Assembly (NCBI GenBank): GCA_947652605.1
Contig: OX393577.1
Coordinates: 57,994,108 to 58,058,107 of the forward strand
Origin: Elmis aenea
Lineage: Eukaryota; Arthropoda; Insecta; Coleoptera; Elmidae
Length of the DNA stretch: 64,000 nt
Reading direction: 5' to 3'
Shown here: positions 1-11,819 of the stretch, in pieces
How the letters are laid out: each line of letters opens with the position of its first letter
How positions within the stretch are numbered: the stretch's first letter is position 1
The notes under the pieces: model-generated
The model's database searches: none
What the model saw: only the letters and a program-made list of their open reading frames with translations
What the model was told of the DNA's origin: nothing
Translations under genes and position numbers: made by a program

Positions 1-594
1 GGAAGCGCTACACGTGACGATGTTCTTCGTAAAATTCCAAGTCGAAAATCTTGATACAAAAATGTTGTACCATGCTTCCTATGGCCTCGGGAACCCTTTA
101 AAGAAAAAAACATTGGCAACATTGCATACATTGATTTGCGTTTGGACATTTTTTTATCAGCAATTTTTACTTGGGTATTTACAATTTTTGTTCGAACTGA
201 AAGCCTTTAGTTCGTAAACATAGCTGTATCGTAAAACACAAACTAGAAATAATTACGAGAAAAACAGAGATGACAGCTAATGACAATGTTGCCATATGTA
301 TTATTTTCATTCAAATCAGTGATTCACATATTTTCAACACCAATTTTTGAAAGGAAGAACACAATATCTAGGAAAAAATACTATTCGCAATTTATTTTTG
401 TTCCAAATTGCAGCTTTATCATTTGCAAGTATTCAATAATAATGCTTATTAAAGGACTAAATGTCAAAACTTTGAGGACCTCTTGCAGACACAGCAAGCA
501 TGGTACAACATTTTTGTATTAAGATTTTCGACTTGGAATTTTACGAAGAACATCGCCACGTGTAGCGCTTCCGCCAATTTTTACACACCCTGTA
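1..594 (-). repeat. CAGGG-ended foldback element, family A, copy 1 (cut by window start)
   Basis: The two ends are inverted repeats of about 90 bp: the start (GGAAGCGCTACACGTGACG) is mirrored by the end (CGTCACGTGTAGCGCTTCC-like, 555-572). It closes with ACACACCCTGTATA at 583-596. The left CAGGG end lies outside the window. Two more copies, in the opposite orientation, are at 43368-43974 and 49051-49604. The open frames inside (such as 14-217) are by-products of the repeat. No transposase is visible, so it is non-autonomous. Confidence 0.85.
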
Positions 595-696
595 TATTTA
601 AATCATATTTTAGGTATATTTTATTCTAGGGAATATGGGAAAAATAATTTAAATAATCATTTACAATTTTTTAACTGTTTGTATCGAAAAACAAAA

Positions 697-900
697 ATTG
701 TTGCCAAAGAGCAACATTGTGCAAAACAACAATAAATATTGCTACAGCAACATTTGTGAAGAACAATTAACAAAATGTGTTGTTAAAGGGCAACTTTGTA
801 CCAAACAATAAATATAATATGCTGTCGAAGAGTAACATTTGTGCAAAACGATAAATAAAATATGGTACCGAAACAACACTGTACAAAACGGCAAAATTTA
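697..900 (+). repeat. Imperfect tandem repeat, about 42-bp unit, roughly five units
   Basis: Phrases of the type GCAACATTTGTGCAAAAC followed by AATAAATAT recur at a spacing of about 40-43 bp, with many point differences. The surrounding stretch 596-1499 is AT-rich and shows no gene I can recognise. Confidence 0.6.
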
Positions 901-1499
901 TTTTAGGTGCGAATTATTTTGTTATGACAGAGCCACACCAGATTTTTCACAGTTTATAATTAATTCCGTTTTATTTTATAATTTCATGCATACAACAAGA
1001 AAATTATGCAACGTCAAGTTTGTTATAAATGCAAAATTTTGCTCTTAGGCAACATGATTTTTATACTACTGCTATGTACGGAGGTACATACAATATTGCT
1101 ATATAATTCGATAAACGTAACTTTTTGCTGTGTTAAAATATTCTTCAATTTTAATACAAACATTCTGAATCTTTAAAGCTAAATAAAACATAAAAATTAG
1201 GTTATGTTTTCACGATAAATTTTACAAAACTATCGCCCTTTAAGAAATTGTTTCTTCATATTCATTACAAGAAGTGTTGTGAATCAACCAGTAGAATTGT
1301 GCCAAAATAATTTTTATAGTTTTTACATATTGTAATAATATATGTTGCCGATTGGCATCTTATTATATTTTTTATAGCATGTGAAATGTTACAACCAGGA
1401 CTTTGTATTTTTGACCTAGATTTCAGTGTTTTACTGCAAAAAATATTTTGAATTCGGGTTTTTTCACGAATTACGTTAAATAACGTCTCCAATTTGATA

Positions 1500-1999
1500 G
1501 TAAAATTCTCACAAAATTAGGCATATCTCGGTTATTTTTTGCAACGCATACTAAACTATATGTTTTTTAAAAGTTAAAAAACCGCTCTTTCATGTCATGG
1601 CCAACTAGGGTTTCCATTTAAAAAAATATATATTGACTTCATATCTCAACAGCCAAAAAATTAAATTTTGATTATAAATTAAGACCGATATCAGATTTTC
1701 GATTACTATTGCGGTAACCGAGATACCCGTAGAACAATGTTTTCCAAACTTTCACCATCTGTGTACCCCTTCTATAATTTTCGTAACACTGAGTACCCCT
1801 CATTTAAAAAAATATTATAATAATAAACGAAAAATAAAATGTATTCATAATAAAATACAAATAAAATAGATAAAAGTTAAATTATAAATAACATTCATTA
1901 TAATCGCGTACCCCCACCAAACTCTTCCCGTACCCCCAGTGGTACACGTACCACACTTTGGGAAGCACTGCCTTAGAACATTCGAATTTGTTCCACCCT
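1500..1999 (+). repeat. Dispersed repeat ending in CACCCTGTA, split by a hAT MITE
   Basis: The sequence from about 1500 (GGCATATCTCGGTTATTT) to 1660 matches the reverse complement of 63847-64000 and the flank at 62775-62807. The right end GTTCCACCCTGTA is at about 1990-2002. A small hAT element sits inside at 1735-1970. No coding sequence is seen. Confidence 0.7.
1735..1970. mobile_element. Non-autonomous hAT element (236 bp) with near-perfect 8-bp TSD
   Basis: The left end CAATGTTTTCCAAAC and the right end GTTTGGGAAGCACTG-like (CACACTTTGGGAAGCACTG) are inverted. The flanks are CCGTAGAA (1727-1734) and CCTTAGAA (1971-1978), 7 of 8 identical. The interior has repeated GTACCCC words. The 8-bp duplication and the CAGTGNTTCCCAAA-type ends fit the hAT superfamily. 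Confidence 0.8.
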
Positions 2000-2002
2000 G
2001 TA

Positions 2003-2886
2003 CATTGTTGAAAACTTCCGACTAGAAACGTTAGGAAGACCTAATCAAAAAAGATTCGAAAACGAATATTTCAACATTGACAACGTCGCGAAAGTTTAAA
2101 GAATAAATTAGCCTGTAAATTATTTTATCCATTAAAGTAAGGTTATTGCTTATTATTTACAAAATACTATCGTTAAGGTTAGTTTTAATCAGCTTTAAAT
2201 AGAATAATTTTACAAAAATTTTCAAGGTATTTTTTACAGCTTGTGTGATTATAATTCAACATATTATTTGTCAAAAAGCTAATCACTGGCGCATTCCTGA
2301 TATGCAAAATCGGTATTTGTAATTTTAAAAGTACCTACGAAACGAATTTATAGCTTAAAATTAAACAGTAGCAGGCAAGTGTATGCATTCTTGTTACGAC
2401 TACGTGCAATAAACACGTATTCTGCGATTTATTAAACAAACCAGTTAATTATATAACAGATTGTTCAAGCGCCTTACACTAGCGCATGTAGGAAAATAAT
2501 ATCAAATAGTATCGTAACGAATTAGATTTTATCAATACGTCGTAGGATACTTCAAATGTACTCAAACACGTTTGCATTTTAAGTGCAGTAAGTATTCCCC
2601 TAAGTTTAAAAATGAATTCATCAAAACAGAAGTTCAACAATCTCAAGTTTAATTTATTTTGTTTGCAAGCGTTCAAAAAAGAATTAGACAAGGCTAAAAA
2701 AGTAAATTGATTTTTTAAATGTATTTTCACCCACTGTTATTTAAATTGCCTGGAGCTATACGCTCTTCGGTTTTCACTTTTCCAGTCAGACCAGTAAATT
2801 GGTTGGTTATACAAAATTAATTTAATTAATTCTTTTTAAGAAACCGTTAACTGAATTGTGGGCGGAAAAATTAAGGTGATATTACA
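2003..2886. other. AT-rich spacer, nothing recognised
   Basis: The stretch is AT-rich with short open frames only (for example 2479-2730 on the minus strand). That frame's composition is not protein-like and it has no motif. I see no repeat end, RNA gene or exon here. Confidence 0.5.
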
Positions 2887-2894
2887 CTTTTAAC

Positions 2895-4030
2895 CAGGGA
2901 TGGAAAACGTAACGTGATACCCGATAACGTTATAATAACGCTTCAACTATAATTTTTTATACAATAACGTAACGATATTTTAATAACGTTATATAACGTT
3001 ATAATAACCAATAACGTTTCATTAAAAGTTATTTTGTATCGTTATTCTCTATAAATTAAATTTTTATATGGCGATCTTTTTATGTTCAGAAGATATAATA
3101 TTTTGTTTGTATTTTAGAAATTAAAATGAAAATAAAATATCTCAACGTAATTTTGTACTATTTTTTAAATTTACATTAATTACAGATCCCAAAAATAATT
3201 GCAGAGTTATAAATAAAAATTATTTGTATACAGCATCTTTTTTAAATAATGCGTAAAAAATCGGGAGGTGATTCCTTATCGAAAATTAAGAGAGGTCTTT
3301 CACATAAAATTTTTTCCTTTAGGGTCTCCTTTCGGAGTTACACCCCCCTAAAGAGGATCGGTAAAATTGGGTTTTTATTTTATTTCTCAAATTTGGATAA
3401 ATGTAGGAGAATGATATTTGGTAGATGTTTTATGCTTATTAAAAGGTTTCCTATAGTAATATTTTCAATCATCTCCCACCTTCACAGGGGGCTGAAAAGT
3501 GCGACCCCTTTTGGTGTTTTTATCAGAACTTTTTGGTGGGTTGAAATCTAGCAATTTAATTTTTTTTTGTAAACTTGATTTATTTAGAAGTTTTTTTTAT
3601 TCTTTCTTTTCGCGTTAAACCTACAGTTTTTGAATAAAAAATTATATGAATGAACATGAACCATCAAATATTCCAATATAAAACTATTCATTTTGGTGAT
3701 TACCATGGTTTGATTATGTTCATATTGAGAAATAAAATAAAAACCTAATTTTACCGATCCCCTTCAGGGGGGTGTAACTCTGAAAGGAGACGTCAAAGAA
3801 AAAAAAATTATATAAAAGACCACACTTAATTTTCGATATGGAATCACCTCCCGAATTTTTTCTCATTATTTAAGAAACACCCTGTATATCATAATTTATG
3901 TAACGTTATATAACGTTATATAACATAACAATTCAATTTTTTAATGTTATTTATAACGTTATGTAACGAAAACAAATAATAAATAACGTAATACAATAAC
4001 GTAACGATTTAAAACGTTATTCCATCCCTG
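2895..4030. mobile_element. Non-autonomous hAT element with ATAACGTTAT arrays and perfect 8-bp TSD
   Basis: The ends CAGGGATGGAAAACG and GTTATTCCATCCCTG are inverted. The flanking 8-mers are identical, CTTTTAAC at 2887-2894 and 4031-4038. Both subterminal regions (2905-3025 and 3895-4015) are packed with the palindromic word ATAACGTTAT and variants. A family B foldback (3231-3884) was inserted into the middle. No transposase remains, so movement would have needed an autonomous hAT elsewhere. Confidence 0.92.
3231..3884 (+). repeat. CAGGG-ended foldback, family B, copy 1, nested in the hAT element
   Basis: The left end is decayed (TATACAGCATCTTT); the right end is AAACACCCTGTATA. The arms match over about 150 bp: GGGAGGTGATTCCTTATCG at 3264 is mirrored by CGATATGGAATCACCTCCC at 3834. 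TATA flanks both ends. Other copies are at 30862-31301 and 62502-62790. The 100-codon frame 3249-3551 recurs in the 30862 copy only as a by-product of the repeat. Confidence 0.85.
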
Positions 4031-4038
4031 CTTTTAAC

Positions 4039-6812
4039 CTTAGACAAAACCATCAAATAAATATCAGATTAGGAATGATATTATTTTTTAAATCGTTTAT
4101 ACAGGGTGATTGATTGAAACCGTGCATTAAAAATATGAAGAATGAAAAAGGGTATTGACATGAAATTTTGTTATAACCATAATGATCTGTTTAATGAAAA
4201 TATTTCAAGATGGCGACATCTACTTTCTTATTTCAAATACAATGGTCTATTTTTTATTGCATTTTGGGACTCAAGTTTTTAGATTTGAACTTTTTGAAAA
4301 AATTTTGATTTACATCGTGATACTTAATATTATCTATCGCCGCCATTTTTTAAGCGAAAACGCTCAAATTGAGACTATGCATAGAAGAAACCTTTGAGTT
4401 CACGCTGGAATTTTTGCAATCGATGCATTACTTACAGGGTGTCTAAAATTTAATTTTCCCTTAATACAACTTCACTACTAAAACTTGTTTTTTTCAAATA
4501 CAATGCCAAATATTTTTTTTTTATTTTCTAATGCAAAATTAAATTCTGCATCAATCTGTAGGCTATCAGCGTTTTCTATATTTATCTGCAATAATTGTCG
4601 AGTTATTAAGAATTTTTAATGAAGCTAAAACATTTTGACATTTTTAAATAGTAAGCCTTGAAAATTACAACAAATGCCAATAATAGTTCTTTCAATATTC
4701 TTGTGACATATCATTAGTTTTTAAAATTCTGTTTCTATCAATATTTTTATAAAACCTTAAATATAAAAACGACTAAATTTAGATATATAAAACCTATATC
4801 TTTTTGAAAGAGAATTTAATTTTACACCTAAAAATTATAAAGTATACTGGGTGTTCTACTTAAAAAAACAAAGCGCAAAAACAGTGCGCAAAAACAAAAC
4901 ACTGTGTATAATTAAAAATGATGTAAGGTTATGTAGTAAATAACAACCAACTTTTATTTAAAACATTTTTGTTTTTGTAAATTTGCCACGACGAGATATT
5001 GATCCGTTACGTTACTTTTTGTAGACGCTGTATAATATAACTCAATAGCACCTGTTTGATTTGGTATTAACGAATCACTTTTACGACACTACACTACATT
5101 GTTTGTCTGAATCTTAAATAAAGATTAAATTGTAGCAATATAATAATATCTTTTAAAGATAAGTGATTTATTTTATGAGATAAAAATAATGTAAATAAGT
5201 CTAATAATATCAGCAATATTGATTACCTACATACCGGGTTGGGCAAAAATATGAAAATTTATAAGAAATTTATTAGATTATTATCCAGACAGGAATTACA
5301 AAATTTTATTTCTTATATTATTATTTTTTTACGGTAACTTTTTTTTTCTATGCGAAAAAATGCGAACTTACCGGTTTAGTTTTAAACTTCATTAAAAAAA
5401 AATATTTTGGGTTAATGGTACCGTATTAAAAAAAAAACAGGCTTTTTTAATTAGTTTACCTAAAGCGTAATATTTCGGGTTACATTGCAATTATTAAAAA
5501 ACAATAGATTAAATAGGTATTCATATCAGTTAATAGGCGTCTCACCCCCATTCTCTTATTTAGTTTTTAGATAAGAAAGAAACGAATTTTAAACGTTTAA
5601 CATGCACGTGAAACCCAATTATTTGAACATATGCACCCAACACATAATTTCCGGTTGCGCCGGAAATTGCCACAGTTTTATTATTTCAAATGGAACACCC
5701 TATATATTTTCACATATTTGGAAACAGAAAGTAGTTTTTTAATAAAACTGCTTGATTTAAAAAAAAACATTTTAAGACCTCAAATATTCACTAAAACTTG
5801 CGCGCCGTGATCTGCACAAAAATTAATTTTATTATGACAAGTCTCTGAAAAACGGTTTTGTAAATTTTAAGCGACATTTCGCTTACTTTAATCGGCTTTA
5901 GATTTGCAAAACGTTTTTAAAAAAATCTGTATTTAAAATGGAAAATGGAAAATGGAACGATAGAGGTCCATGCGGTTATGAGAATACAGCAATTTTTAAG
6001 AAATCCACAAATAGCAATAACTTGTATTTTTATGAAAAGACCGCTACAAAACCATTAAATTATTAAAAGAACTTAATAAAAAATCTTATTTGTCCTAGTA
6101 CACTGTTCTTAACTGCCACAATACCAATTCTCGTCCTTTCGTGTATAACAGCTACTTACTAAAGTTTTTTAAAGAAAATGGTTTTGATAATCACTAACTT
6201 AAACTAAGCACAGTGTTTTACAATTAACAGGAAATTTGGCTACATGTAAAACAATAATTAAAAAAACAAATATTAAAAGTTCAAGCATACTTTACAAAAA
6301 AAATAGTCCAAAATTTGGTAGGATAGAGTGGTTTTAGTTTTATAGAGACGTTTTTTTATGTAAGAGAGGCTGTGTTTCCTACATTTTTTTTAGAACCACA
6401 CTAACATAGTAAAAAATTAAGGAAATTTAAAAAATGGTTCAAACGTCACCTTAACAAACTGTAAAGTGACGTTTTACGCACTTATGTGTGCGCAAATGCC
6501 TACTTTGCGCACGGTCGTAAGAAAAAACTATTTTTATTTACGTAATAAGTAAATGTTTCATTCCACTGTTAACTTAAGTTTATCAGAGTAGAAAAATGAA
6601 GTAAACACAGTTACCGCCACAGTAAGTGCAATATTGGTGTTGAGTACGTCCATTTTCTAAGCTGCAACGTATTAAAACAAATAAACTTATGATATCCAAT
6701 AAACGTACATCTGGGTCTTGTTAAGTTATTTTCTGTTCATGTTACAACAACGCTATCTTATGTTCTAAAACACCGAAAACCAACATTACCAATTAAACTA
6801 TAATTTTAACTA
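4039..6812. other. AT-rich spacer with isolated CAGGG ends
   Basis: Isolated left ends TACAGGGTGATTG (4101) and TACAGGGTGTCTA (4434), and a degraded pair at about 4848 (CTGGGTGTTC) and 5697 (GAACACCCTATATA), show further foldback remnants. No protein-like frame, RNA gene or intact element could be supported in the rest. Confidence 0.5.
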
Positions 6813-6820
6813 TATTATAT

Positions 6821-7246
6821 CAGCACCCGAACCGCAAACAATAACAGTTCAATTCCAATTACCGGTTCGATAAATTTGAATTTTTCGGTTTATGTTCCGA
6901 ACCACCGGTTTTTATTTTATAATGATTTGGTAACCGGTTTGGCGGCTACGGTACTGTTTCGGTTCCGGTTCAATGCAAAATATGTTGACAATGCATATTT
7001 ATAAATTGAACTGTCTGAAATTTTTCCGTTTTGGGTAAAATGTAATCAAAATTACGAAAGTGCAAAACCGTTGTGTGTTGTGTGAACCGGTTGAAGCGGT
7101 TTAAACCGGTTCACGCCAGTCGGTTTGATTCGATGTTGCGGTTTTGTGATTTTTAAATAAAAGGTTCGGTTTCGGTTCACGGTTTATGAAAAAAGAACCG
7201 GTTTGTTACGGTTTTTGTTCCAGTTCCGGTTCGGTTCAGGTCCCTG
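6821..7246. mobile_element. Non-autonomous hAT element with AACCGGTT words
   Basis: The left end CAGCACCCGAACCG and the reverse complement of the right end CAGGGACCTGAACCG match at 12 of 15 positions. The flanks TATTATAT (6813-6820) and TAGTATAT (7247-7254) agree at 7 of 8. The whole element is filled with AACCGGTT, CCGGTTC and related words on both strands. There is no coding capacity. Confidence 0.8.
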
Positions 7247-7254
7247 TAGTATAT

Positions 7255-7791
7255 TGATAAAATAGAATAGTTTTAGTATTGTGTTCTTCACACTAGTCCT
7301 GTTTAATTTATTTCAAAAACTTAGACTACGTTATTCAGAAACCGTTCCTAAAGCTAAAATTTGGGCTAATTGATAACCAGGTATGAAATCTGAAATTAAT
7401 TTTTTCAACGTACATGCCACTTGGTACGACTTGCTTTATATATTTTTGACTAATTTAATTTTGAAAATTTTGTTACTGATATTCCTTTCCTAATTTATCT
7501 CATTTAATGTCGTTATGTACACAGACTCGGTATACTAACTCATTTTAAATAATGTTCTTAGAATTTCGATGACAAAGGGATTTCAATGAGCTGAGATCCA
7601 TGGCAACTCGGTCCTTAACGAACAGGAAGTAACAAAAGGGATAAAGAGATTGGTATTTAAAAAAATGTTGATACAAAAAGTCTGTGATATTGAACCCAAA
7701 AAAATATTTCATTCTATTTCATTAATTTGTTTATAAGGCTTCATTTTATGGGTCTTAAAAACTTCTTTGTTTTGTGCAAAAAAGAGATAGA
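7255..7791. other. AT-rich spacer before the gap
   Basis: Nothing recognised. The two frames that cross the gap at 7727-8076 are made mostly of N and carry no information. Confidence 0.5.
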
Positions 7792-7991
7792 NNNNNNNNN
7801 NNNNNNNNNNNNNNNNNNNNNNNNNNNNNNNNNNNNNNNNNNNNNNNNNNNNNNNNNNNNNNNNNNNNNNNNNNNNNNNNNNNNNNNNNNNNNNNNNNNN
7901 NNNNNNNNNNNNNNNNNNNNNNNNNNNNNNNNNNNNNNNNNNNNNNNNNNNNNNNNNNNNNNNNNNNNNNNNNNNNNNNNNNNNNNNNNNN
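7792..7991. other. Assembly gap of exactly 200 N
   Basis: This is a run of 200 N. The 13-mer AAAAAGAGATAGA ends the left side (7779-7791) and also begins the right side (7992-8004). That suggests a collapsed tandem repeat or an unmerged overlap rather than a long missing stretch. Confidence 0.95.
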
Positions 7992-8159
7992 AAAAAGAGA
8001 TAGAGTTATATTTTTAGCCTCTTTGACTTTCAGCTGCAATAAATTAGATCCGAAAAATTGTCAGGAAGTATTTTAATTCATCTTTCACAGGTTTAATGCC
8101 ATATTTGCTGTACGCACAGAGTACAAAAAAAAATCCGCTTAACTTTTAAGATCTAATAT

Positions 8160-8228
8160 TTTTCTTTTTAATTTTTAAACCAATATTATCTATGATAGAT
8201 AATAATGGTTTAAAAATTAAAAAGAAAA
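8160..8228. repeat. Near-perfect hairpin, 33-bp arms, 3-nt loop
   Basis: The left arm starts TTTTCTTTTTAATTTTT and the right arm ends AAAAATTAAAAAGAAAA, with one mismatch in 33 and a loop of about 3 nt. It ends 11 bp before the CAGGG end at 8240. Confidence 0.85.
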
Positions 8229-8734
8229 TCTATGTTATACAGGGTGTCCTAGATAACAATTCCAGCATGGTGATCTCCCTTATTATAAAACATACAGGTT
8301 TTGCTTAAATTAGATGAATTATTTTTAAGTATGAAAGGAGCTGCAATTTATTTTTAAAAGTACTAAATTCCACCTACTTCACACGATCCAACAAAAGTAA
8401 TGAAAATATTGAATTTCTGCTATAATTACGCGCACTTTATTGCCCTCTCTCGGAATACAGCTCTAGTATTAACTTCTACACAGTTTTTATGGCAAAGAAT
8501 GTAGCCTCAACATGTTAAATTTTTTGTTATTTGTAAATGTAGCCATAATTATAACAATTACTACAAAGACTATCGAAATACACAACAATAATATAAAATT
8601 CTAATAAATTCTACCGCACTCAAATTATACTGGCATTTGACATTTAATTAATTGTGTTTTGTTTCTTTTTTCATAGATGGCTTGATAAGTGATTGGTAAA
8701 ATACGATTTTTCTTGACCTTGTGACTCCTTTATA

Positions 8735-9194
8735 CAGGGTGTAAACTTGGATCACACAACATAGCAATTTCAATGGTAAAATTGTAAAAGTCGTATATTA
8801 GCTCCCCTAATTATTTTATCTTTATATTTTATCAAACTTTTATTTTACACAATTAGTTATGTTTTCATTCCAAGAAATAATAACAACGACAATTAAGAAT
8901 AAACTTTAAACGTCAAAGTGACAGTATAAGTATAAGTGACATTAGGCTAGGCAGTTGTCATAGCATAATTCCAAGGCACTACAGATTTTTGTCAAAACGC
9001 GTTTTTTAATTTTCTTAATTTTTAGTTATTGGAAAACTAAAAATTAATATTGATTACATTTATGGATACAGAATTTTTTTCTCTACAAAAAACGCTTTTG
9101 CACTTTTTTTCTAAAATAATAATTAGGGGAGCTACTATATGACTTTTAAAATTTTACCATTGAAATATGTTGCGTGATCCAAGTCTACACCCTG
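8735..9194. repeat. CAGGG-ended foldback, family D, about 85-bp arms
   Basis: The left arm begins CAGGGTGTAAACTTGGATCA and the right arm ends TGATCC-AAGTCTACACCCTG-like sequence. The arms match to GCTCCCCTAATTATT (8802) and AATAATTAGGGGAGC (9117). TATA flanks both ends (8731-8734, 9195-9198). No ORF of interest. The ATGGGGATCTCG box is absent here. Confidence 0.88.
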
Positions 9195-9496
9195 TATATA
9201 AAGATATAGCAAGTTATATCTCGTAAGAAAGAGGGAAAAAAGCACATTTAAAAATTTCAAAACCGTCACGGACCAAAAAAAAAATGAATTATGGGTAATC
9301 TCGAAAATGGTGATAAAAAAAACTTCAACAATAGTAACATTTTACATAAAAAAGTAGCTTAAGGTACAATTAAAATGATCTAATTATTCAAACAACCAAG
9401 TTATGACAAAAAAAAAAAAAATTTTTGCTGTAACTTCTGTACGAGGAATTTTGTACTTTAACAAATAGATTATAGCTCCTCTCATACTAAGGAAAC

Positions 9497-10721
9497 CAGG
9501 GTGGATAAAAATCAAGATTTTGTTTAAAATCAAAAAAATCGATTTATTTGATTTATTTCAGATTTTTTTGATTTAAATCAAATGTACCATATTATCGAAT
9601 TTAGTGACATATTCACATGCCATTTCTGTTTTGTGCTAATATATTTAATAACCAATATATTTAATTCATTGGTGAATTGTTGTCAAAATGAAAAATTAAA
9701 TATAATGATTAAGAATTTTAAAAAATTCAGTGCTAAATGGTGATGTTTAATTAATTATGTACAGGGTGAGTCATTAGTGCGGGATCGGTCGATTGTGGCT
9801 ATACGGCTTGAGATATGAAGTTGAATCAAATGCTATTTCATACAGTTTTTTCTAAACAACACAATAAAAATATTTTCAAATATACAGGGTGAGTCACCTT
9901 TCTGGAACTAATAGCAACTTTTATATTTCAAATTCAACACCCCATTTTTTATTTAATATTTTTGACCGCCATAATTTTAGCTTTGCATCAATATAAAATA
10001 CTACAGGTTTTTAAACGGCGTTGTAAAAAAAAATTAATTTTCTAAATTATTCAAGGTTGTAAGTCTTTATTTAAAAAATTCTCCTAAAGTTATTTTGAAG
10101 TACAGAGTTTTAATTTGATATGGACATGCAGAAAAAAATTCTCTGTTCGCTCGATATGAAAAAATTTGAATCACACATACAGGAGTGTTTATACATAGGT
10201 GGCAACTTCCATGATTTTCAAAAGCTCGTAACTCGATTTTTTCAAATGCGAACCCCTGTATTTTTTTATGTCATCGAATTCGTCTTTAAAAGAGCTTCAT
10301 ATTTTGTTAAGTATGTCCTATACCCAACACTCATACTTTTCGAGATATTCGACATTTTTCTTCAAATCGTTATTGAAGCAATAGAGTGCCGTGGAAATTG
10401 AAAAAACTGACTGTTCACTTCGCTAATATCAAAAACTTGTCATTTATTTTTTGAATTATTGCTTTTCTCAATGAATATTACTTTACAAGAGCAAATTGAT
10501 ATGTTTTATTCACCATTTCGTGTATTTAATTACTAATAGTAATACAATTTTGTTTTATTATAAATATTATATTGTATCTACTCATATAATCTGTGATTTA
10601 ATTGATAATTTTTTTTTAAAATCACTTGATTTAAATCAATGATTTTTTTTTTAAATCACTTGATTTAAATCATGATTTAAATCGTGATTTAAATCAATTG
10701 ATTTAAATCTGCTCAACCCTG
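9497..10721. mobile_element. Non-autonomous hAT element with ATTTAAATC arrays, copy 1, perfect TSD
   Basis: The element runs from CAGGGTGGATAAAAATC to AATCTGCTCAACCCTG. The flanking 8-mers are identical, AAGGAAAC at 9489-9496 and 10722-10729. The ends carry repeated GATTTAAATC words, densest at 10620-10708. The interior holds a double CAGGG-ended unit from about 9763. A sister copy at 50570-52069 has the same interior plus a Helitron. Confidence 0.92.
9763..10430 (+). repeat. Double-headed CAGGG unit, copy 1, carried inside the hAT element
   Basis: CAGGGTGAGTCATTAGTG is followed about 120 bp later by a second head, CAGGGTGAGTCACCTTTC. Copies with the same two-head arrangement are at 20044 and 50800. 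The frame 10120-10401 (93 codons) is interrupted in the 50.8-kb copy, so I do not call it a gene. No CCCTG right end is visible. Confidence 0.7.
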
Positions 10722-10729
10722 AAGGAAAC

Positions 10730-11811
10730 ATTCATCTAACTTAAGCAAACCTGTATCTCTTGTAATAAGCGAGATCCCCATGCTGGAAATGTCATCTGGG
10801 AGACCCTGTGTATGTACATTCTTTCTGATGGTTTTATTTTATTTTTAACTCCAGCTGTACTAAGGCATTTCCACCTTTATTTTTATAACCATTTAATCTA
10901 TGATTCTACAGACAGTCGCGTTTGCACTAAAAGTTTTTGCACTATACACTCTGACCAGAACATATTAATTTTGTTGAACGACGTTTCAGAACAATACGCC
11001 GTAACGCGTTCACTCGTCGATATAACATAAGCGAAAATTTCCACATGTTTTAAAAAAGTTTCAACTCGACTATCAACCACCGACGACTCATACTTGTACG
11101 ACAAAAGTCTGAAGACTTTAATGCAATCAACTTAAATTGATCAACGAACATATGTTCACAAAGTAATATTTGTTCACGTTTATTAATAAACTTTAGTTTG
11201 ACAATGCTTCCACTTTTAATCCAGCTCTGCTTTAAAACAATTGCACATCTAATTTGAACACATTTAATCCTACGATCCTGCAAGTTCATTACCCTTTGCA
11301 GTATTTCCTCTGATACTTTTCTGCTAATTTAAAAAGATACAAAACAAACCCTACAGAAATTTTGCTTAATTAGACACAAACAAACGGCAATTCGAGATTC
11401 ATTTTCAAAAGGCACTCCGACCCTTTGATTCTGAATTAATCCCTCATATTATTCGCTTTACTGAACACGGCTTTCGGGCTTACACCATTCCTGAAATATA
11501 ACAACAAATTTTAACACAAAAAAAAAGAACTTCTAAAGAGCACTCATTTATCTTGTGTAAAGTAATGCTCTTCAGTTCAGTGAAATATAGGCGCAACTAA
11601 AGTTGGAGCATCGTTTGTATCTTACTCATGCAGAAAAAAGCGGTTAGTTACCAAAATCACAAATTCTTCACGCTTGCTTTAAGACCTTTATCACTCTGTT
11701 ACGCCTACTCTATTCTACATTCAGTAATAAGACAGGGGATGTATACGCTACGCGTTAACTCAGGGGTGCTATCTCCGTCATGGTATTTTAAATTTATTTT
11801 CAGACGTTTGT
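10730..11811. other. Spacer, no gene supported
   Basis: There are overlapping short frames on both strands (10812-11289) with no recognisable motif. Nothing else is supported apart from the right arm of the foldback ending at 10808. Confidence 0.45.
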
Positions 11812-11819
11812 ATTCCTAG

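Larger units (their letters stand above)
8240..10808. repeat. CAGGG-ended foldback, family C, expanded by nested insertions
   Basis: The left end is CAGGGTGTCCTAGATAAC and the right end GGGAGACCCTG. Matching arms include CAGCATGG/CCATGCTG and a shared CAAACCTGTAT/ATACAGGTTTTG stretch. The box ATGGTGATCTCC lies 27 nt inside the left end, and ATGGGGATCTCG 27 nt inside the right end. The interior holds a foldback (8735-9194) and a hAT element (9497-10721). Confidence 0.8.

Noticed and set aside
3249..3551. Parallel 100-113 codon frames at 3249-3551 and 30880-31221 as a conserved small gene
   Set aside because: Both lie in copies of the same foldback family, with the opposite arm mirrored nearby. 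The third copy (62502) breaks the frame, so the similarity is explained by the repeat.
7727..8076. Three frames crossing the gap
   Set aside because: They are made mostly of N and carry no sequence information.
10120..10401. A 93-codon frame inside the hAT element
   Set aside because: The sister copy at about 51150-51410 has indels that destroy it, and it has no protein motif.
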